64,000 nt of DNA from a bacterium (GTDB lineage: Bacteria > Patescibacteriota > Dojkabacteria > GCA-002793355). The stretch spans positions 62,001 to 126,000 of the forward strand of contig JADYZG010000029.1 in assembly GCA_020853235.1 (NCBI GenBank). The letters run 5' to 3'. Below the pieces are notes generated by a model. It saw only the letters and a program-made list of their open reading frames with translations. It was not told the DNA's origin and did not search any database. The translations under genes and the position numbers were made by a program. Every line of letters begins with the position of its first letter. Within the stretch, counting starts at the first letter, position 1. Positions 30,698 to 41,018 of this stretch are shown here, piece after piece.

Positions 30698-31618
30698 ATG
30701 AGAAATAGTGCTTCAAAGCAAGAGGTCTCCGGGGGTACAAGCGCGCAAGAAGAAAGAGACAATTTTTGTAATTTAGCAGATGTCTTCAGAGCTGTTTCGG
30801 AGATGTACTCAAACAATAGTGGTGTCACTCTGTTAAGTAACCTTTTGAAAAAATATTCCGAAGGGAGTATTCCCGAAGATGCAATTTTCTTTTCAAATTA
30901 TGAAAACAATAATATTTTTTCGGTAGGGAAATTTACTTGTTTCTGTGATGAAGAATTACAAGCCTGTGTCTTGGTATCAGTTGATGAGAAACGATGTCAC
31001 GTTCGAATGATATCAGGAGCGAAATCTCGGGTGGCTGTAAAATACGGTAGTAACTTTCTTCAATATAAGGGCGAAGATGACCTTATGAATTTAGCAGAAC
31101 GATTTTTAAATGCAAAAACGAAAATATTTGTTAACCTCGAAACAAGTGAGATTGAATGGCAGATAGAAGGAAGTGGACAACAAAAATTTAACCTTAAGTC
31201 GCTTACCGAAGACGGAGCATATCCGTGCTCCAAATCAACTCCATCTGATGATTCGGTCAGGTTTAATACCGAAGATACCAAGATGCCATTTGAAAAATTC
31301 TTCCAGAAAAGAGATTTAGCGGTTCTGCAAAATGTATATAAACGATTACTGCTACTTGACGAATTTACAGATGTAGGGGTTCGGTTTGCCGTAAATCAGC
31401 TAACCGCATTGTTAGGAAATATTATGGCTGTCGAAAAAACTAAGAGTGTAGTGTTGTCTCACGGCTCGATTGAAATTGGCGAGCTGAGGCAAAGAGAGAT
31501 AACAGTAAAGGAGGTTAATTCGGAGCTTGAATTTCGTGTTAGGTACACCCCTCCGGCAGAAAAAAGTGAGGTGATGATTTTATTGCCGGATGGTAAGGAA
31601 TTCCAGGTTACTATCTGA
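30698..31618 (+). CDS. Hypothetical protein
   Basis: 306 aa; TATAAT-N5-ATG. Confidence 0.6.
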   Translation: MRNSASKQEVSGGTSAQEERDNFCNLADVFRAVSEMYSNNSGVTLLSNLLKKYSEGSIPEDAIFFSNYENNNIFSVGKFTCFCDEELQACVLVSVDEKRCHVRMISGAKSRVAVKYGSNFLQYKGEDDLMNLAERFLNAKTKIFVNLETSEIEWQIEGSGQQKFNLKSLTEDGAYPCSKSTPSDDSVRFNTEDTKMPFEKFFQKRDLAVLQNVYKRLLLLDEFTDVGVRFAVNQLTALLGNIMAVEKTKSVVLSHGSIEIGELRQREITVKEVNSELEFRVRYTPPAEKSEVMILLPDGKEFQVTI

Positions 31619-31669
31619 AGTTCGCTGCTGTAGGTCAGAGCAAAATTGAGTAGTTATGAGCGCCGACAC

Positions 31670-31697
31670 TTGACACGGGTAAAAATTGCGTTATACT
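31670..31697 (+). promoter_or_regulatory. Sigma70-type promoter of grpE-dnaK
   Basis: TTGACA-N16-TATACT. Confidence 0.7.
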
Positions 31698-31698
31698 A

Positions 31699-31725
31699 TT
31701 AGCAGTCTTATATTATGACTGCTAA
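31699..31725 (+). promoter_or_regulatory. CIRCE-like operator (putative HrcA site)
   Basis: TTAGCAGTC-N9-GACTGCTAA, perfect 9-bp arms with CIRCE spacing, upstream of grpE-dnaK. Confidence 0.9.
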
Positions 31726-31727
31726 AA

Positions 31728-32237
31728 ATGAAAAAACAGACAGGTAACCATACGAAACAGGCGGAATTGGAAGTTCAGGTTCAACAACTTTTAGAAAAAG
31801 TAACTGATTTGGATACAAAACTTCGCACAGCCCTTGCCGATTACCAAAACGTTCGAAAAGAAATTGAAAAACAACAGGAATTACGTGAATCAATGCTGAA
31901 AAAATATGTATTTAATGACTTGATTGACATTTTCTCAGATTTATTTTTCGCAGTTGAACAAATGCCTGAAGAAGCAAAAAAAGATAGCAATATACAGGGT
32001 ATTGTCATGATTATGGCAAAATACAAGGACTTGTTGCGAAATCACGGGGTGACAGAAATCACTTTTAAAGAAGGTGACGATTACGATGCGAGATTCGCTG
32101 AAGTTCTTGGCGTAGTACAGCATGCGACCTTAGATAGCAAAGTTGCGCAAACCATACAACCAGGGTATAGGATCGGCGAGGTACTTATAAAACCTGCACG
32201 AGTTATGATATACAAAAAGCAAATAACTAATTCATAA
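31728..32237 (+). CDS. grpE: GrpE nucleotide exchange factor
   Basis: Coiled-coil N-terminus and GrpE C-terminus (VAQTIQPGYRIGEVLIKPARVMI). Confidence 0.93.
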   Translation: MKKQTGNHTKQAELEVQVQQLLEKVTDLDTKLRTALADYQNVRKEIEKQQELRESMLKKYVFNDLIDIFSDLFFAVEQMPEEAKKDSNIQGIVMIMAKYKDLLRNHGVTEITFKEGDDYDARFAEVLGVVQHATLDSKVAQTIQPGYRIGEVLIKPARVMIYKKQITNS

Positions 32238-32262
32238 TTACTAATTTATTATTTATAACAAC

Positions 32263-34173
32263 ATGGGAAAGATTTTAGGAATTGATCTTGGAACAACTAA
32301 CTCCGCAGTTGGAGTTATGAAAGGTGGTTCGCCAACTATAGTTCCGAACCAGCAAGGTTCTAATTTGACGCCATCTGTTGTTGCAGAAGGCAATGATAAA
32401 GAGTCTATTGTTGGTGTTACTGCAAAAAATCAGGCAGTACTTAACCCAGAGAATACAATTTATTCAGTAAAACGACTCATCGGACGACGATGGAAAGACG
32501 AAGAAGTACAACGAGACATAAAACTGTTTCCGTTCGAAATGCGTGAAGACAAGTCCGGCGGTGTAGAAGTGAAAATGAATGATAAGTGGTACAAACCTCA
32601 AGAAATTTCAGCACGAGTACTTCAGAAACTTAAGCAAGATGCCGAAAGTTATTTTGGAGAAAAAGTCACAGAAGCAGTTATTACTGTTCCTGCGTATTTT
32701 GACGACTCGCAACGACAGGCGACCAAAGATGCTGGAAAGATCGCAGGATTGAATGTTCTTCGTATTGTCAACGAACCAACTGCTGCAGCATTGGCCTATG
32801 GATTTGATAAAAAGAAAGATGGAAAAATTGCAGTGTTCGACTTAGGTGGTGGTACGTTTGACGTATCTATTCTCGAAGTAGGTGATGGTGTTTTCGAAGT
32901 TCTTTCGACCAATGGTGATACTCACCTTGGTGGAGATGACTGGGATCAAATGCTTATCGATATGCTTGCAAAAGAATTCAAAGATAAAGAAGGTATCGAC
33001 CTTAAGAGCGATAGTGCAGCTTTGCAACGCTTGAAAGAAGCAGCAGAAAAAGCAAAAATTGAACTTTCGCAGTCACAGGAAACAAACATTAATATTCCTT
33101 ATATTACTGCGACGAAGGAAGGTCCAAAGCACTTAATGCGAAAACTTACTCGATCAGAGCTAGAAAAATTAACAAATCCATTAATCGAAAGAGTTGAGGC
33201 ACCATGCAAAAAGGCTCTTTCTGACGGAAAACTTTCAACATCAGATATTGATGAAGTTATTTTGGTTGGTGGTATGACACGAATGCCAGCAATTCGGGAA
33301 AAAGTCGCAAAAATTTTCGGTAAAGAACCAAAGCAAGATGTTAACCCAGATGAAGTTGTTGCACTTGGTGCAGCAGTTCAAGCAGGTGTTTTGAAGGGCG
33401 AAGTTACTGACATTACCTTGTTAGACGTCACACCATTGTCATTGGGTATTGAAACAATGGGTGGTGTTATGACTGTTCTTATTGCACGAAACACAACAAT
33501 TCCAACGGAGAAAAAGCAAACATTCACGACTGCATCGGATAATCAACCATCGGCAGAAGTGCATGTCTTGCAAGGTGAACGACCAATGGCACCAGACAAT
33601 AAGACACTCGCGCGTTTCGTGCTTGATGGTATCCCACCTGCTCCACGAGGAGTGCCACAGATTGAGATTATGTACAAGATCGACGCAAATGGTATTTTGA
33701 ATGTTACTGCAAAAGATACAGCAACAGGTAAGGAGCAGAAAGTTACAATCACAGCATCAACTGGATTGACTGATGCAGAAGTCACCAAACTTGTTGAAGA
33801 AGCTGAGAAGCACGCAGAAGATGACAAGCAACGAAAAGAAATGGCAGAGATTCGCAATAATGCAGACTCTTTGACCTTTATTGCAGAGAAGACGATGAAC
33901 GACCTTAAAGACAAAGTTACCGAAGATGATAAAAAGTCTATCGAAGACAAAGTTAAGGAAGTTCGTGAATTACTTGCTAAAGATGTCGCCCAGCTCGACA
34001 AAGAAGAGCTTAAAACAAAAGCAGAAGACCTAAGCAAGGCACTGCAAGAAATTGGTGAACGAGCATATAAGGCAAGTGGTGCTTCTCCAGAGCAGTCAGC
34101 AGAATCAACAACCGATGCTTCTACTGCAGAAAATACAGAACAAGGTCCAGTCGAAGGGGAAGTCGTTAAATAA
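32263..34173 (+). CDS. dnaK: Chaperone DnaK
   Basis: [18 protein letters not shown]...[20 protein letters not shown]. Confidence 0.99.
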   Translation: MGKILGIDLGTTNSAVGVMKGGSPTIVPNQQGSNLTPSVVAEGNDKESIVGVTAKNQAVLNPENTIYSVKRLIGRRWKDEEVQRDIKLFPFEMREDKSGGVEVKMNDKWYKPQEISARVLQKLKQDAESYFGEKVTEAVITVPAYFDDSQRQATKDAGKIAGLNVLRIVNEPTAAALAYGFDKKKDGKIAVFDLGGGTFDVSILEVGDGVFEVLSTNGDTHLGGDDWDQMLIDMLAKEFKDKEGIDLKSDSAALQRLKEAAEKAKIELSQSQETNINIPYITATKEGPKHLMRKLTRSELEKLTNPLIERVEAPCKKALSDGKLSTSDIDEVILVGGMTRMPAIREKVAKIFGKEPKQDVNPDEVVALGAAVQAGVLKGEVTDITLLDVTPLSLGIETMGGVMTVLIARNTTIPTEKKQTFTTASDNQPSAEVHVLQGERPMAPDNKTLARFVLDGIPPAPRGVPQIEIMYKIDANGILNVTAKDTATGKEQKVTITASTGLTDAEVTKLVEEAEKHAEDDKQRKEMAEIRNNADSLTFIAEKTMNDLKDKVTEDDKKSIEDKVKEVRELLAKDVAQLDKEELKTKAEDLSKALQEIGERAYKASGASPEQSAESTTDASTAENTEQGPVEGEVVK

Positions 34174-34221
34174 CGACTTCCTGCCTTGGCAGGTGTTATC
34201 ATAAATCTGCTATCATGGAGT

Positions 34222-34452
34222 ATGGGTTTATTGAGCTGGTTTAATTGGAAAAGGAAAATATCCGAACGAGTTGAGGGCACTTTGTCGTATATCCCTGGTA
34301 GTAAGACTCCAAATCAAGACGAACCAATTGTTGTGCAATCTGGACAGTTGGTTAAACGGATGTATGTACAACCAGAAGAACGATCTTTGTTAGAACATTC
34401 AAATATCAGAATCTATACAGGGAATCCTTTTAGGGCAGAAAATCTTTCTTAA
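34222..34452 (+). CDS. Small hypothetical protein
   Basis: 77 aa from ATG 34222 after TATCAT-N5. Confidence 0.45.
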   Translation: MGLLSWFNWKRKISERVEGTLSYIPGSKTPNQDEPIVVQSGQLVKRMYVQPEERSLLEHSNIRIYTGNPFRAENLS

Positions 34453-34780
34453 GAAGTATTGGTTTGTTTCGTATTTACGAGTCTCGCGGAAAAATCGTAT
34501 CCAGCGACCAACACATCATTGGTGATTGGAGTAACGATTATTTCGGTTTTTGGTAAAAGTCCCAGGTTGTTTTGTTTTGCAGAAGCATGAATGGCTGCTT
34601 GTATCGCTAGAAGGGGAGGAAATTGGAAACCAGGAACTTTCTTCCTGTGAGTAGGTAGTAATCATCGAATTCATCAACTCTGAGCATACTTGATTCGTTC
34701 CCTGTAAGAATCTGTAATTTTTTTATAAGAAGATTCGTAAAATTATCAATTGGAAAGAGCTTTAAATATTGTATTTCCAT
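34449..34780 (-). pseudogene. Small protein (about 110 aa) with one frameshift at a CCCC run
   Basis: MEIQYLKLFPIDNFTNLLIKKLQILTGNESSMLRVDEFDDYYLLTGRKFLVSNF + PPLLAIQAAIHASAKQNNLGLLPKTEIIVTPITNDVLVAGYDFSARLVNTKQTNTS in shifted frame; its ATG abuts the previous stop. Confidence 0.55.
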
Positions 34781-35377
34781 TTATAGTGGATTTTTAAATA
34801 ATTTTCCATGACCAGGAATAATCCATTTTGCTCCAGACTCAAGTACTTTTTTACGAGATTCCAAGAGCGCAGCGTGGTCCGACATAAAAGGATCCTTACT
34901 TGCCAGTAATTCCTCAACGGTATTGCTAGTCTGTTTCCCATCTTCCCACCAAAAAACATCTTGTACAATACAGGCCAACCCGAGATTTTCGGTATCGATT
35001 AATAAAGAGAATTGTTCTCCAGCATGGCCAGGCGTTGCGAGAAGTTTAAATTCTGGAATTAGCCAATAATCGGTATAAAAGATTTCTTTATCCTGATCCC
35101 ACTGCATATTTCCGTCATAAATTGGTGTGCTTGGAAAGAGCCGAATATTAAGCACGTGATCAAGATGATAGTGCGTGAGGAAAATTGCGGTAATATCTTC
35201 TACCTTAAGACTGTATTCTGCCATCTTTTCTAGAAGTAATTTCTCATTACAACCTGGATCAATAATATAATTTTTTCCGTTAAATCTAAGTAATGACGTT
35301 GTTGGTGATGCGGTGTAGCTACCGTCTTCGTTTGGATGTGCGTATCCCTCAATAAGAATCGTAAGTGTTGGTTTCAT
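34781..35377 (-). CDS. MBL-fold metallo-hydrolase
   Basis: THYHLDH, TPGHAGE, IPGHGK motifs. Confidence 0.88.
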   Translation of the reverse strand: MKPTLTILIEGYAHPNEDGSYTASPTTSLLRFNGKNYIIDPGCNEKLLLEKMAEYSLKVEDITAIFLTHYHLDHVLNIRLFPSTPIYDGNMQWDQDKEIFYTDYWLIPEFKLLATPGHAGEQFSLLIDTENLGLACIVQDVFWWEDGKQTSNTVEELLASKDPFMSDHAALLESRKKVLESGAKWIIPGHGKLFKNPL

Positions 35378-35384
35378 AGTATTC

Positions 35385-36215
35385 TTATTTAAATAAGATA
35401 GTGTGCGTTATAACGTTATTTTGGCTATATCCGTACTCATAGGCAATGGCAAAAGTGTCAGAATCACGTTGCACAGTAAACGGACTGTACAGGAGTGTTC
35501 CCAATGTATTATCTAGCGCATGGCGAACGAGGATATGAGTATTTTTGCTAATTTTTGGTAGTAATGTAGAGAGTAATTTGTGCTTTGCTTCGTTGGTGTT
35601 TCCTACAGAAGCAAGGAGGTAAATGACATCGTATGATTCTATTCCATCGAGATACTCCAATTCTGAACTTGGAAGCACAGTAATAGTACCGTTTAAGTCT
35701 GAAATTCCCAGTAACTTCTTAGCTAATGTTGTTGATTCTTTGTCGTTATTCAAAGAAGAGATTTTGCAACTTGGAAAATGGTGTAAGATGCCAAACGCTG
35801 TTATGGGTAACGCTCCTGAGCCAACAATCAAAACATTTTCTGGAGATTTGCCTGTGATCCTTACAAGCGATCCTGATTCAATTTGCGCATGGGTAATGTA
35901 AGCATTTCTGTATGAACTTTGCCAATTTTCGAGAGAACCTAGATTACCTTCTAAAATCTCTTCTGCAGACTTTTTCTCCATAAGGTTTTGAACCTGGACA
36001 TATGCTTCTCGAGATTCTTCTATAAACAGAGAAAGCATATTCATAAGTGACGGGATGAGGGCTGAAGGAGTCGTTTTGGTTGTTGTAGCAATGAGTTCGT
36101 AATAATTCGTGAGAGTATTGGCAATTTCTGCAGTAACGTAGGAATTGCTATCACTTAGAATCATTTTCATCGTACCTAGATTCTCGAGGATTTTGGAAAG
36201 AGTTGAGTCTATCAT
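35385..36215 (-). CDS. Nicotianamine synthase-like protein
   Basis: ENVLIVGSGALPITAFGIL...YDVIYLLASVGNTNEAKHKLLSTLLPKI...ILVRHALDNTLGTLLYSPF matches the NAS family layout. Confidence 0.72.
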   Translation of the reverse strand: MIDSTLSKILENLGTMKMILSDSNSYVTAEIANTLTNYYELIATTTKTTPSALIPSLMNMLSLFIEESREAYVQVQNLMEKKSAEEILEGNLGSLENWQSSYRNAYITHAQIESGSLVRITGKSPENVLIVGSGALPITAFGILHHFPSCKISSLNNDKESTTLAKKLLGISDLNGTITVLPSSELEYLDGIESYDVIYLLASVGNTNEAKHKLLSTLLPKISKNTHILVRHALDNTLGTLLYSPFTVQRDSDTFAIAYEYGYSQNNVITHTILFK

Positions 36216-36217
36216 GC

Positions 36218-38047
36218 TTATGCTTCAGGTTGTGGATTCTCTAGTGCCTTAACTAATTTATTGTAAAGCTTTTCAATAAGGTTTATAAGTTCAGGACCGA
36301 CTTCTTCCAAAGGTACACCGTAGTATCTTGCGATTACGTCAATAGTTACTTTGTCTGGTTGCATTGTGTATCCAATACCAAAAGCTAGATCTTTGTTAAA
36401 AGACGGAGCGGTACCTGCAGGTTGTTGATTACCAAGGTTTGAGGTTGTAAAGGTTGGTAAGAGAACATGTTTAATCGCTTGAGAGTTTTGAGCAATCATA
36501 ATACTGTAATGGAAAAGAGTTTTTGCTATAGATTGGAAGTATGCCTTTGGCATTGTTGTGGCTCCAATAAGTAACTCAAGGGGGTCAGTGCCGAGCTTCG
36601 CAATATTTATGAGTAATTTATGTAGTTGACCAAACTTAGTGAGCGCATTATTTACATTAATTGCTTCAGCCATATAATCGATCATGACATTGTCACTATC
36701 CTTAGTCCTAATGTGAGGGAATGCTATCCTTCCCTTAGATCCGCGGGTATCGGTTACTTCGACCATACTGAAGTTAGCAGGGAGTTGACTGGCTTTAACG
36801 TTACAAAGCGTATGTAGAGAATGCAGTAGGAGAAATTGAAATACAGCGTCTTTGCTTATTCCTGCAAGCTCGCTTAATTTTTTAATATTAATGGGAATAT
36901 CTTTTCTAAAATATTGATTGGCTTGCTTTTCCTGTTTTATGATTTTATGGATTTCTTGTTCAGCATTTTGGTCGCTTATCTTCCAACTATGTGATGTATA
37001 TTGAGTATCAATTGTTGGCGTATTGTTTTGATTTTTATCGTAATTCTGGATGTTATTGACGAGTCCTTCGTATACAAATTGTAGCACATGTGCCCCATCA
37101 AATCCTGCGTGGTTGGATACCATGATTCCTTTTCCATTTTTTCTGACCATAAAATTAATCAGCGCATGTGAATAGATGTTGCCAATTGGTCTACCAATTT
37201 CTGCATCTGTCTTTATATCATCAGAGTGATCGAGGTTTACAATAAACGGAGCCTTATTTAGTGCCATCATATATTCTTTATTTTTTTCACGGTTTTTATT
37301 ATGTTTCTGAAATTGAGATGCAGAAACTGCCGTGAGTTCTAGTCCCATTGCCGAGCAAGGGACCTGTTCCCCTTGCTTAATCTTCCTTAAAATCTCGTAG
37401 TAAGTTTTTATAGATTGGCCCTTTGGCAGCACATAAACAATGTTATTGTTAATGACAACAGGACCCCCTGGTTCTCTTTCTTCTAAAATAAATGTAGGAA
37501 TAGTACCTTCGTTTACTCTCTCAACATGGTTGCCAATCATCTTTCGATATGCTCGCATGTCGAGGAATACTCCTTTCGATTCTTCTGGGTCCTTAGTTCT
37601 CCTCATTGTTTCATATTTAAAGTTTTCGTTCTTTAAGTTCAGCGTTCCTTTTGGGATGTTCTCATTAATCCAAGTTTGTTCTTTTTGTGTTGCCCAAAGT
37701 AGTTTTGCTGCTGTATACAGCTGCAGATCAGGGTTTTTGATAACCTCATTCGGTAGTACGAGTTCAGGCAAATCTACTGGAAAGGCAGTTCGGGTAGGAG
37801 GTTCATCTAAAAAATAGCGTTCAATACCTTCGCGTCTGGCACTCCCTTCCGTCGCAGACCGATTAAGGAAGTTGTGGGGGATAGAATATTCAAAAAGTAA
37901 TGCAAGGATCTGGGTTTTCCATATTTCGGTCTTGTCTTTTGTTACTTTTGCGAATTCAATCGCGAGTTGAGCAACATTTCTGACTACTTGTCTATAATCT
38001 AGGTTGGCAGATGTCTGTGAGATTTCTCGATTTTGTTGGCTCAACAT
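36218..38047 (-). CDS. Carnitine/choline O-acyltransferase family protein
   Basis: Catalytic-His region GIMVSNHAGFDGAHVLQFVYEGLV; TDTRGSKGRIAFPHIR; GIGYTMQPDKVTIDVIARYYG. Confidence 0.8.
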   Translation of the reverse strand: MLSQQNREISQTSANLDYRQVVRNVAQLAIEFAKVTKDKTEIWKTQILALLFEYSIPHNFLNRSATEGSARREGIERYFLDEPPTRTAFPVDLPELVLPNEVIKNPDLQLYTAAKLLWATQKEQTWINENIPKGTLNLKNENFKYETMRRTKDPEESKGVFLDMRAYRKMIGNHVERVNEGTIPTFILEEREPGGPVVINNNIVYVLPKGQSIKTYYEILRKIKQGEQVPCSAMGLELTAVSASQFQKHNKNREKNKEYMMALNKAPFIVNLDHSDDIKTDAEIGRPIGNIYSHALINFMVRKNGKGIMVSNHAGFDGAHVLQFVYEGLVNNIQNYDKNQNNTPTIDTQYTSHSWKISDQNAEQEIHKIIKQEKQANQYFRKDIPINIKKLSELAGISKDAVFQFLLLHSLHTLCNVKASQLPANFSMVEVTDTRGSKGRIAFPHIRTKDSDNVMIDYMAEAINVNNALTKFGQLHKLLINIAKLGTDPLELLIGATTMPKAYFQSIAKTLFHYSIMIAQNSQAIKHVLLPTFTTSNLGNQQPAGTAPSFNKDLAFGIGYTMQPDKVTIDVIARYYGVPLEEVGPELINLIEKLYNKLVKALENPQPEA

Positions 38048-38126
38048 AGTTTGATGTTAGCATGAATTAGCACTAGTTGGGAAAGGTTGTGTAGTTTTGT
38101 TGAATAGATTCGAGATTTTTTATGAA

Positions 38127-38216
38127 TGGCGGAGGGGGAGAGATTCGAACTCACGGTAGGGAAAACCCTACATTAGTTTTCAAGACTAACGCCATCAACC
38201 ACTCGGCCACCCCTCC
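38127..38216 (-). tRNA. tRNA-Ser (TGA), with encoded CCA
   Basis: Class II tRNA with long variable arm; anticodon loop CTTGAAA; 3' GCCA. Confidence 0.93.
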
Positions 38217-38272
38217 TGACGCGTATTATAACAGTTGTAGCCTGACTTTTCGAGAGTATTGACTAGATACTT

Positions 38273-39118
38273 TTAGTTTTCTCTAGAGACTTTGATTTCG
38301 CCTGAAGTTCCTAAAAGACTGAATAAAGTAAACTTTTTTACACCTGTAGAAAGTACTTTTCCTGAAGAAACACAGAGGGCATCAATTATCACAGAGTCAG
38401 AATTCTTTGCTTCAAAATATGCTGAATAATCGGAGGTTCTGATTTTATTGAGCGAGAAAGACCAATTTGCTGTGGTGGTAACGACGGTTGCATAAGCAGA
38501 ACTTTCTTCGCCTCGAGAGAGCACCACACGGACAATACATGTACCGTTTGCATCTTTGATAACGCCTGAAATGTTCTTTTCCGGTGCCTTGTTTGCAGGT
38601 AACGATACTGGTGTTGTAAATGAGTCGACAATTGGGGCGTGACCCGTGTAATAGTAGAGTGTATTCGCAGATAACTGATCTATCGTTGCCTCGTGAAGAT
38701 AAACGGCCTCTGTATTTACAGAAGTTCTGGTCAGTCTATTTTCAGCAGTTCCAAATTTTAAGTTGGTTTGTTGGGGAGCTTCTGTAATCCATAATATATT
38801 TACAGAGTTAGAAGAAAGGTTACTAATAATTCCTTTGCTGGTGAGTTCTGTATACAGATACGAATGCTCCTTTTGATTATCGACACTACCAAGAACCTTT
38901 AAGGGAACATCTTGGTTTCTTGCGCGTAAAAGTGTAGGTTCTGTTGTAGGTGTTGGTACTGGCAATTCCGTGACAATTGGAGTGGTTATAATTGTTGCTG
39001 CTTGAGATTTTTGGGTGGTTAGATCACGCTTGCTCGAGAGAAGTGTAAAGCCGATAACTAAAACTAAAAGTAAGCCTGAAACTGTTGCAATGGTGTAGAT
39101 CTTTGATTTAAAGTTCAT
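38273..39118 (-). CDS. Exported protein with fibronectin-like segment
   Basis: N-terminal TM, Pro/Thr linker, KVLGSV motif. Confidence 0.6.
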   Translation of the reverse strand: MNFKSKIYTIATVSGLLLVLVIGFTLLSSKRDLTTQKSQAATIITTPIVTELPVPTPTTEPTLLRARNQDVPLKVLGSVDNQKEHSYLYTELTSKGIISNLSSNSVNILWITEAPQQTNLKFGTAENRLTRTSVNTEAVYLHEATIDQLSANTLYYYTGHAPIVDSFTTPVSLPANKAPEKNISGVIKDANGTCIVRVVLSRGEESSAYATVVTTTANWSFSLNKIRTSDYSAYFEAKNSDSVIIDALCVSSGKVLSTGVKKFTLFSLLGTSGEIKVSREN

Positions 39119-41016
39119 TCACTTCCTTGTTCAAAAACTAACGCTCCTTCTGAAATTTCTTCTTCGGAGAACTCGGTTTGAAGTGCCTTCATTTTTGCTA
39201 ATTCTTTCGGATTTGATGTAATTAGTCGATGCTCTGCACGACTTGCAATAATTGATACCCCGACGTGGCTACGACCGGCAAAAAAGAGCCCCTCACCTGT
39301 TTTTGCACTCAACACAAATGATTTTTCTCCGGATGAAAGGTTAAAGGTTTTTACAATCAAATCAACGGCAGCAGGGCTCTGTTTCAGGAGTAGCGACAGG
39401 CTGGAGTTTGTAACGACTGCTTTTCCATATTTCGAAGTTAAAAATTCATCAACATCTTGGCTGATTGTCGTTAATCCGAGGTAATACTTTCGCCCTCGTT
39501 TTGCGATACCGTAAATAAATCGAGCTGAGTCTTCGAATTGCATCATGGTCCAGGCTTCATCCACGACTAAAATTCTTGGGCGAATATCTTCACGAACACG
39601 GGTCCAGATGAAATCAAGAATCATATACATCGCGATTGGTCGTAGGTCATCTTGTAAGTCACGGATACTAAACACGGTGAACTTATTCTTGATATCAATG
39701 TTTGTTTCTTGATTGAAAACCCCTGCTGCGCTTCCAAAAACGTACTTTTCAAGTCGACCAGATAGTGCTCGAGCTTCTGGTTCTGCCATACCCTTAAGTA
39801 TCTTGTATAGGTCCTCAAGAAGTGGTGGTTTGTTATTCCAGGTTTCTGGGTCGTTGTTAATGCCTTTTTCGTTATAAGTCAGAATAAACGCCCGATCAAG
39901 GATTGAGATTTCGACATTTGATAGTTCCCCAAGCAAAAGTTTAATGAAGGAGTGCAAACTCAACACTTTATCCCGTAGGACATTCTTGGTGCCATCTTTT
40001 GAAGCTTTCAAAAATTCAAATGGATTAACTTTTGCACCTTCGTCTTGCGTGAACGTAATGTATTCACCATCAACCGATTTTGCGAGTTTTTCGTACTCAT
40101 TCTCGGGATCGATAATCATAACCTGAACACCAGTTAACAAGTATCGCAGAGCTTCAAGTTTAACGAAATACGATTTACCAGCACCAGAGGTTGCGAAAAC
40201 CACTTCATTTAAGTTAGGCATACTAAATCGGTCGAAAATAACCATACTGTTGTTGTGCATATTAACGCCATAAAGAATGCCACGATCCATGGTAAGGTCC
40301 GAAGTTACAAAGGGGAACGTCATTGCAATTGAAGTGGTATCCATATTCCTGACGCGGTAAATTCTATCAAGTGCCAAGGGTAGCGTTGTATCAAGCCCTT
40401 CATCCATTTTGAGCGTTAATGGAACACACGAGAGCCCAATGGCTTTGAGAGTAGAAACGATATTTTTCGAGATATTTTCGAGTGTTTTGGGGTCATCTGC
40501 ATTTAACCTGATATACATACTCATGTTAAAGAATTTTTCTTTTCCAGAGGCTACATTATCGATTAGTTCTTGTGCGTCTTGGTATGCTACTTTACTTTTT
40601 GGATCAAGAATGAGTCCTTTGGATTGTTGAGTCGATAAAGTCGCTTCTAGCTCAGCAATTTTCTTTTTTAATTTATCAATAACTTCATCAGAATCAACGA
40701 TATAATAGAATGTGCTAATTGCAAGAGAGGTTTCAAAGTTAACGAGCGGAGATAGCCAAGTTGAACGTACAACACGCGGAAAATCAGTAATCATTAGCAT
40801 TTTGTAGTACCTTTTGTTAACCTGGACGTGGTTGAAGTCGATTTCGTAGTACTGTGGTGCGAGTAAATCTTGGATGGTGTATTCGGGGCTTTGGCTTGAC
40901 GATTCTTGGGTTACCTTTTGCAAGTTTTGCGTTTGAATAGCTGCTGACATAGTTGGGTCACCAGGAGGGGCTGGCTTCTTAAAAATGTTTTTTATTGCAT
41001 CAAGTGGTGACGGCAT
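39115..41016 (-). CDS. VirB4-like type IV secretion ATPase
   Basis: ATSGAGKSYFVKLEALRYLL Walker A; ILVVDEAWTMMQ Walker B. Confidence 0.9.
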   Translation of the reverse strand: MPSPLDAIKNIFKKPAPPGDPTMSAAIQTQNLQKVTQESSSQSPEYTIQDLLAPQYYEIDFNHVQVNKRYYKMLMITDFPRVVRSTWLSPLVNFETSLAISTFYYIVDSDEVIDKLKKKIAELEATLSTQQSKGLILDPKSKVAYQDAQELIDNVASGKEKFFNMSMYIRLNADDPKTLENISKNIVSTLKAIGLSCVPLTLKMDEGLDTTLPLALDRIYRVRNMDTTSIAMTFPFVTSDLTMDRGILYGVNMHNNSMVIFDRFSMPNLNEVVFATSGAGKSYFVKLEALRYLLTGVQVMIIDPENEYEKLAKSVDGEYITFTQDEGAKVNPFEFLKASKDGTKNVLRDKVLSLHSFIKLLLGELSNVEISILDRAFILTYNEKGINNDPETWNNKPPLLEDLYKILKGMAEPEARALSGRLEKYVFGSAAGVFNQETNIDIKNKFTVFSIRDLQDDLRPIAMYMILDFIWTRVREDIRPRILVVDEAWTMMQFEDSARFIYGIAKRGRKYYLGLTTISQDVDEFLTSKYGKAVVTNSSLSLLLKQSPAAVDLIVKTFNLSSGEKSFVLSAKTGEGLFFAGRSHVGVSIIASRAEHRLITSNPKELAKMKALQTEFSEEEISEGALVFEQGSE

Positions 41017-41018
41017 GG

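Noticed and set aside
33543-34280. 245-aa minus-strand ORF opposite dnaK
   Set aside because: Ser-rich antisense shadow of a well-conserved gene
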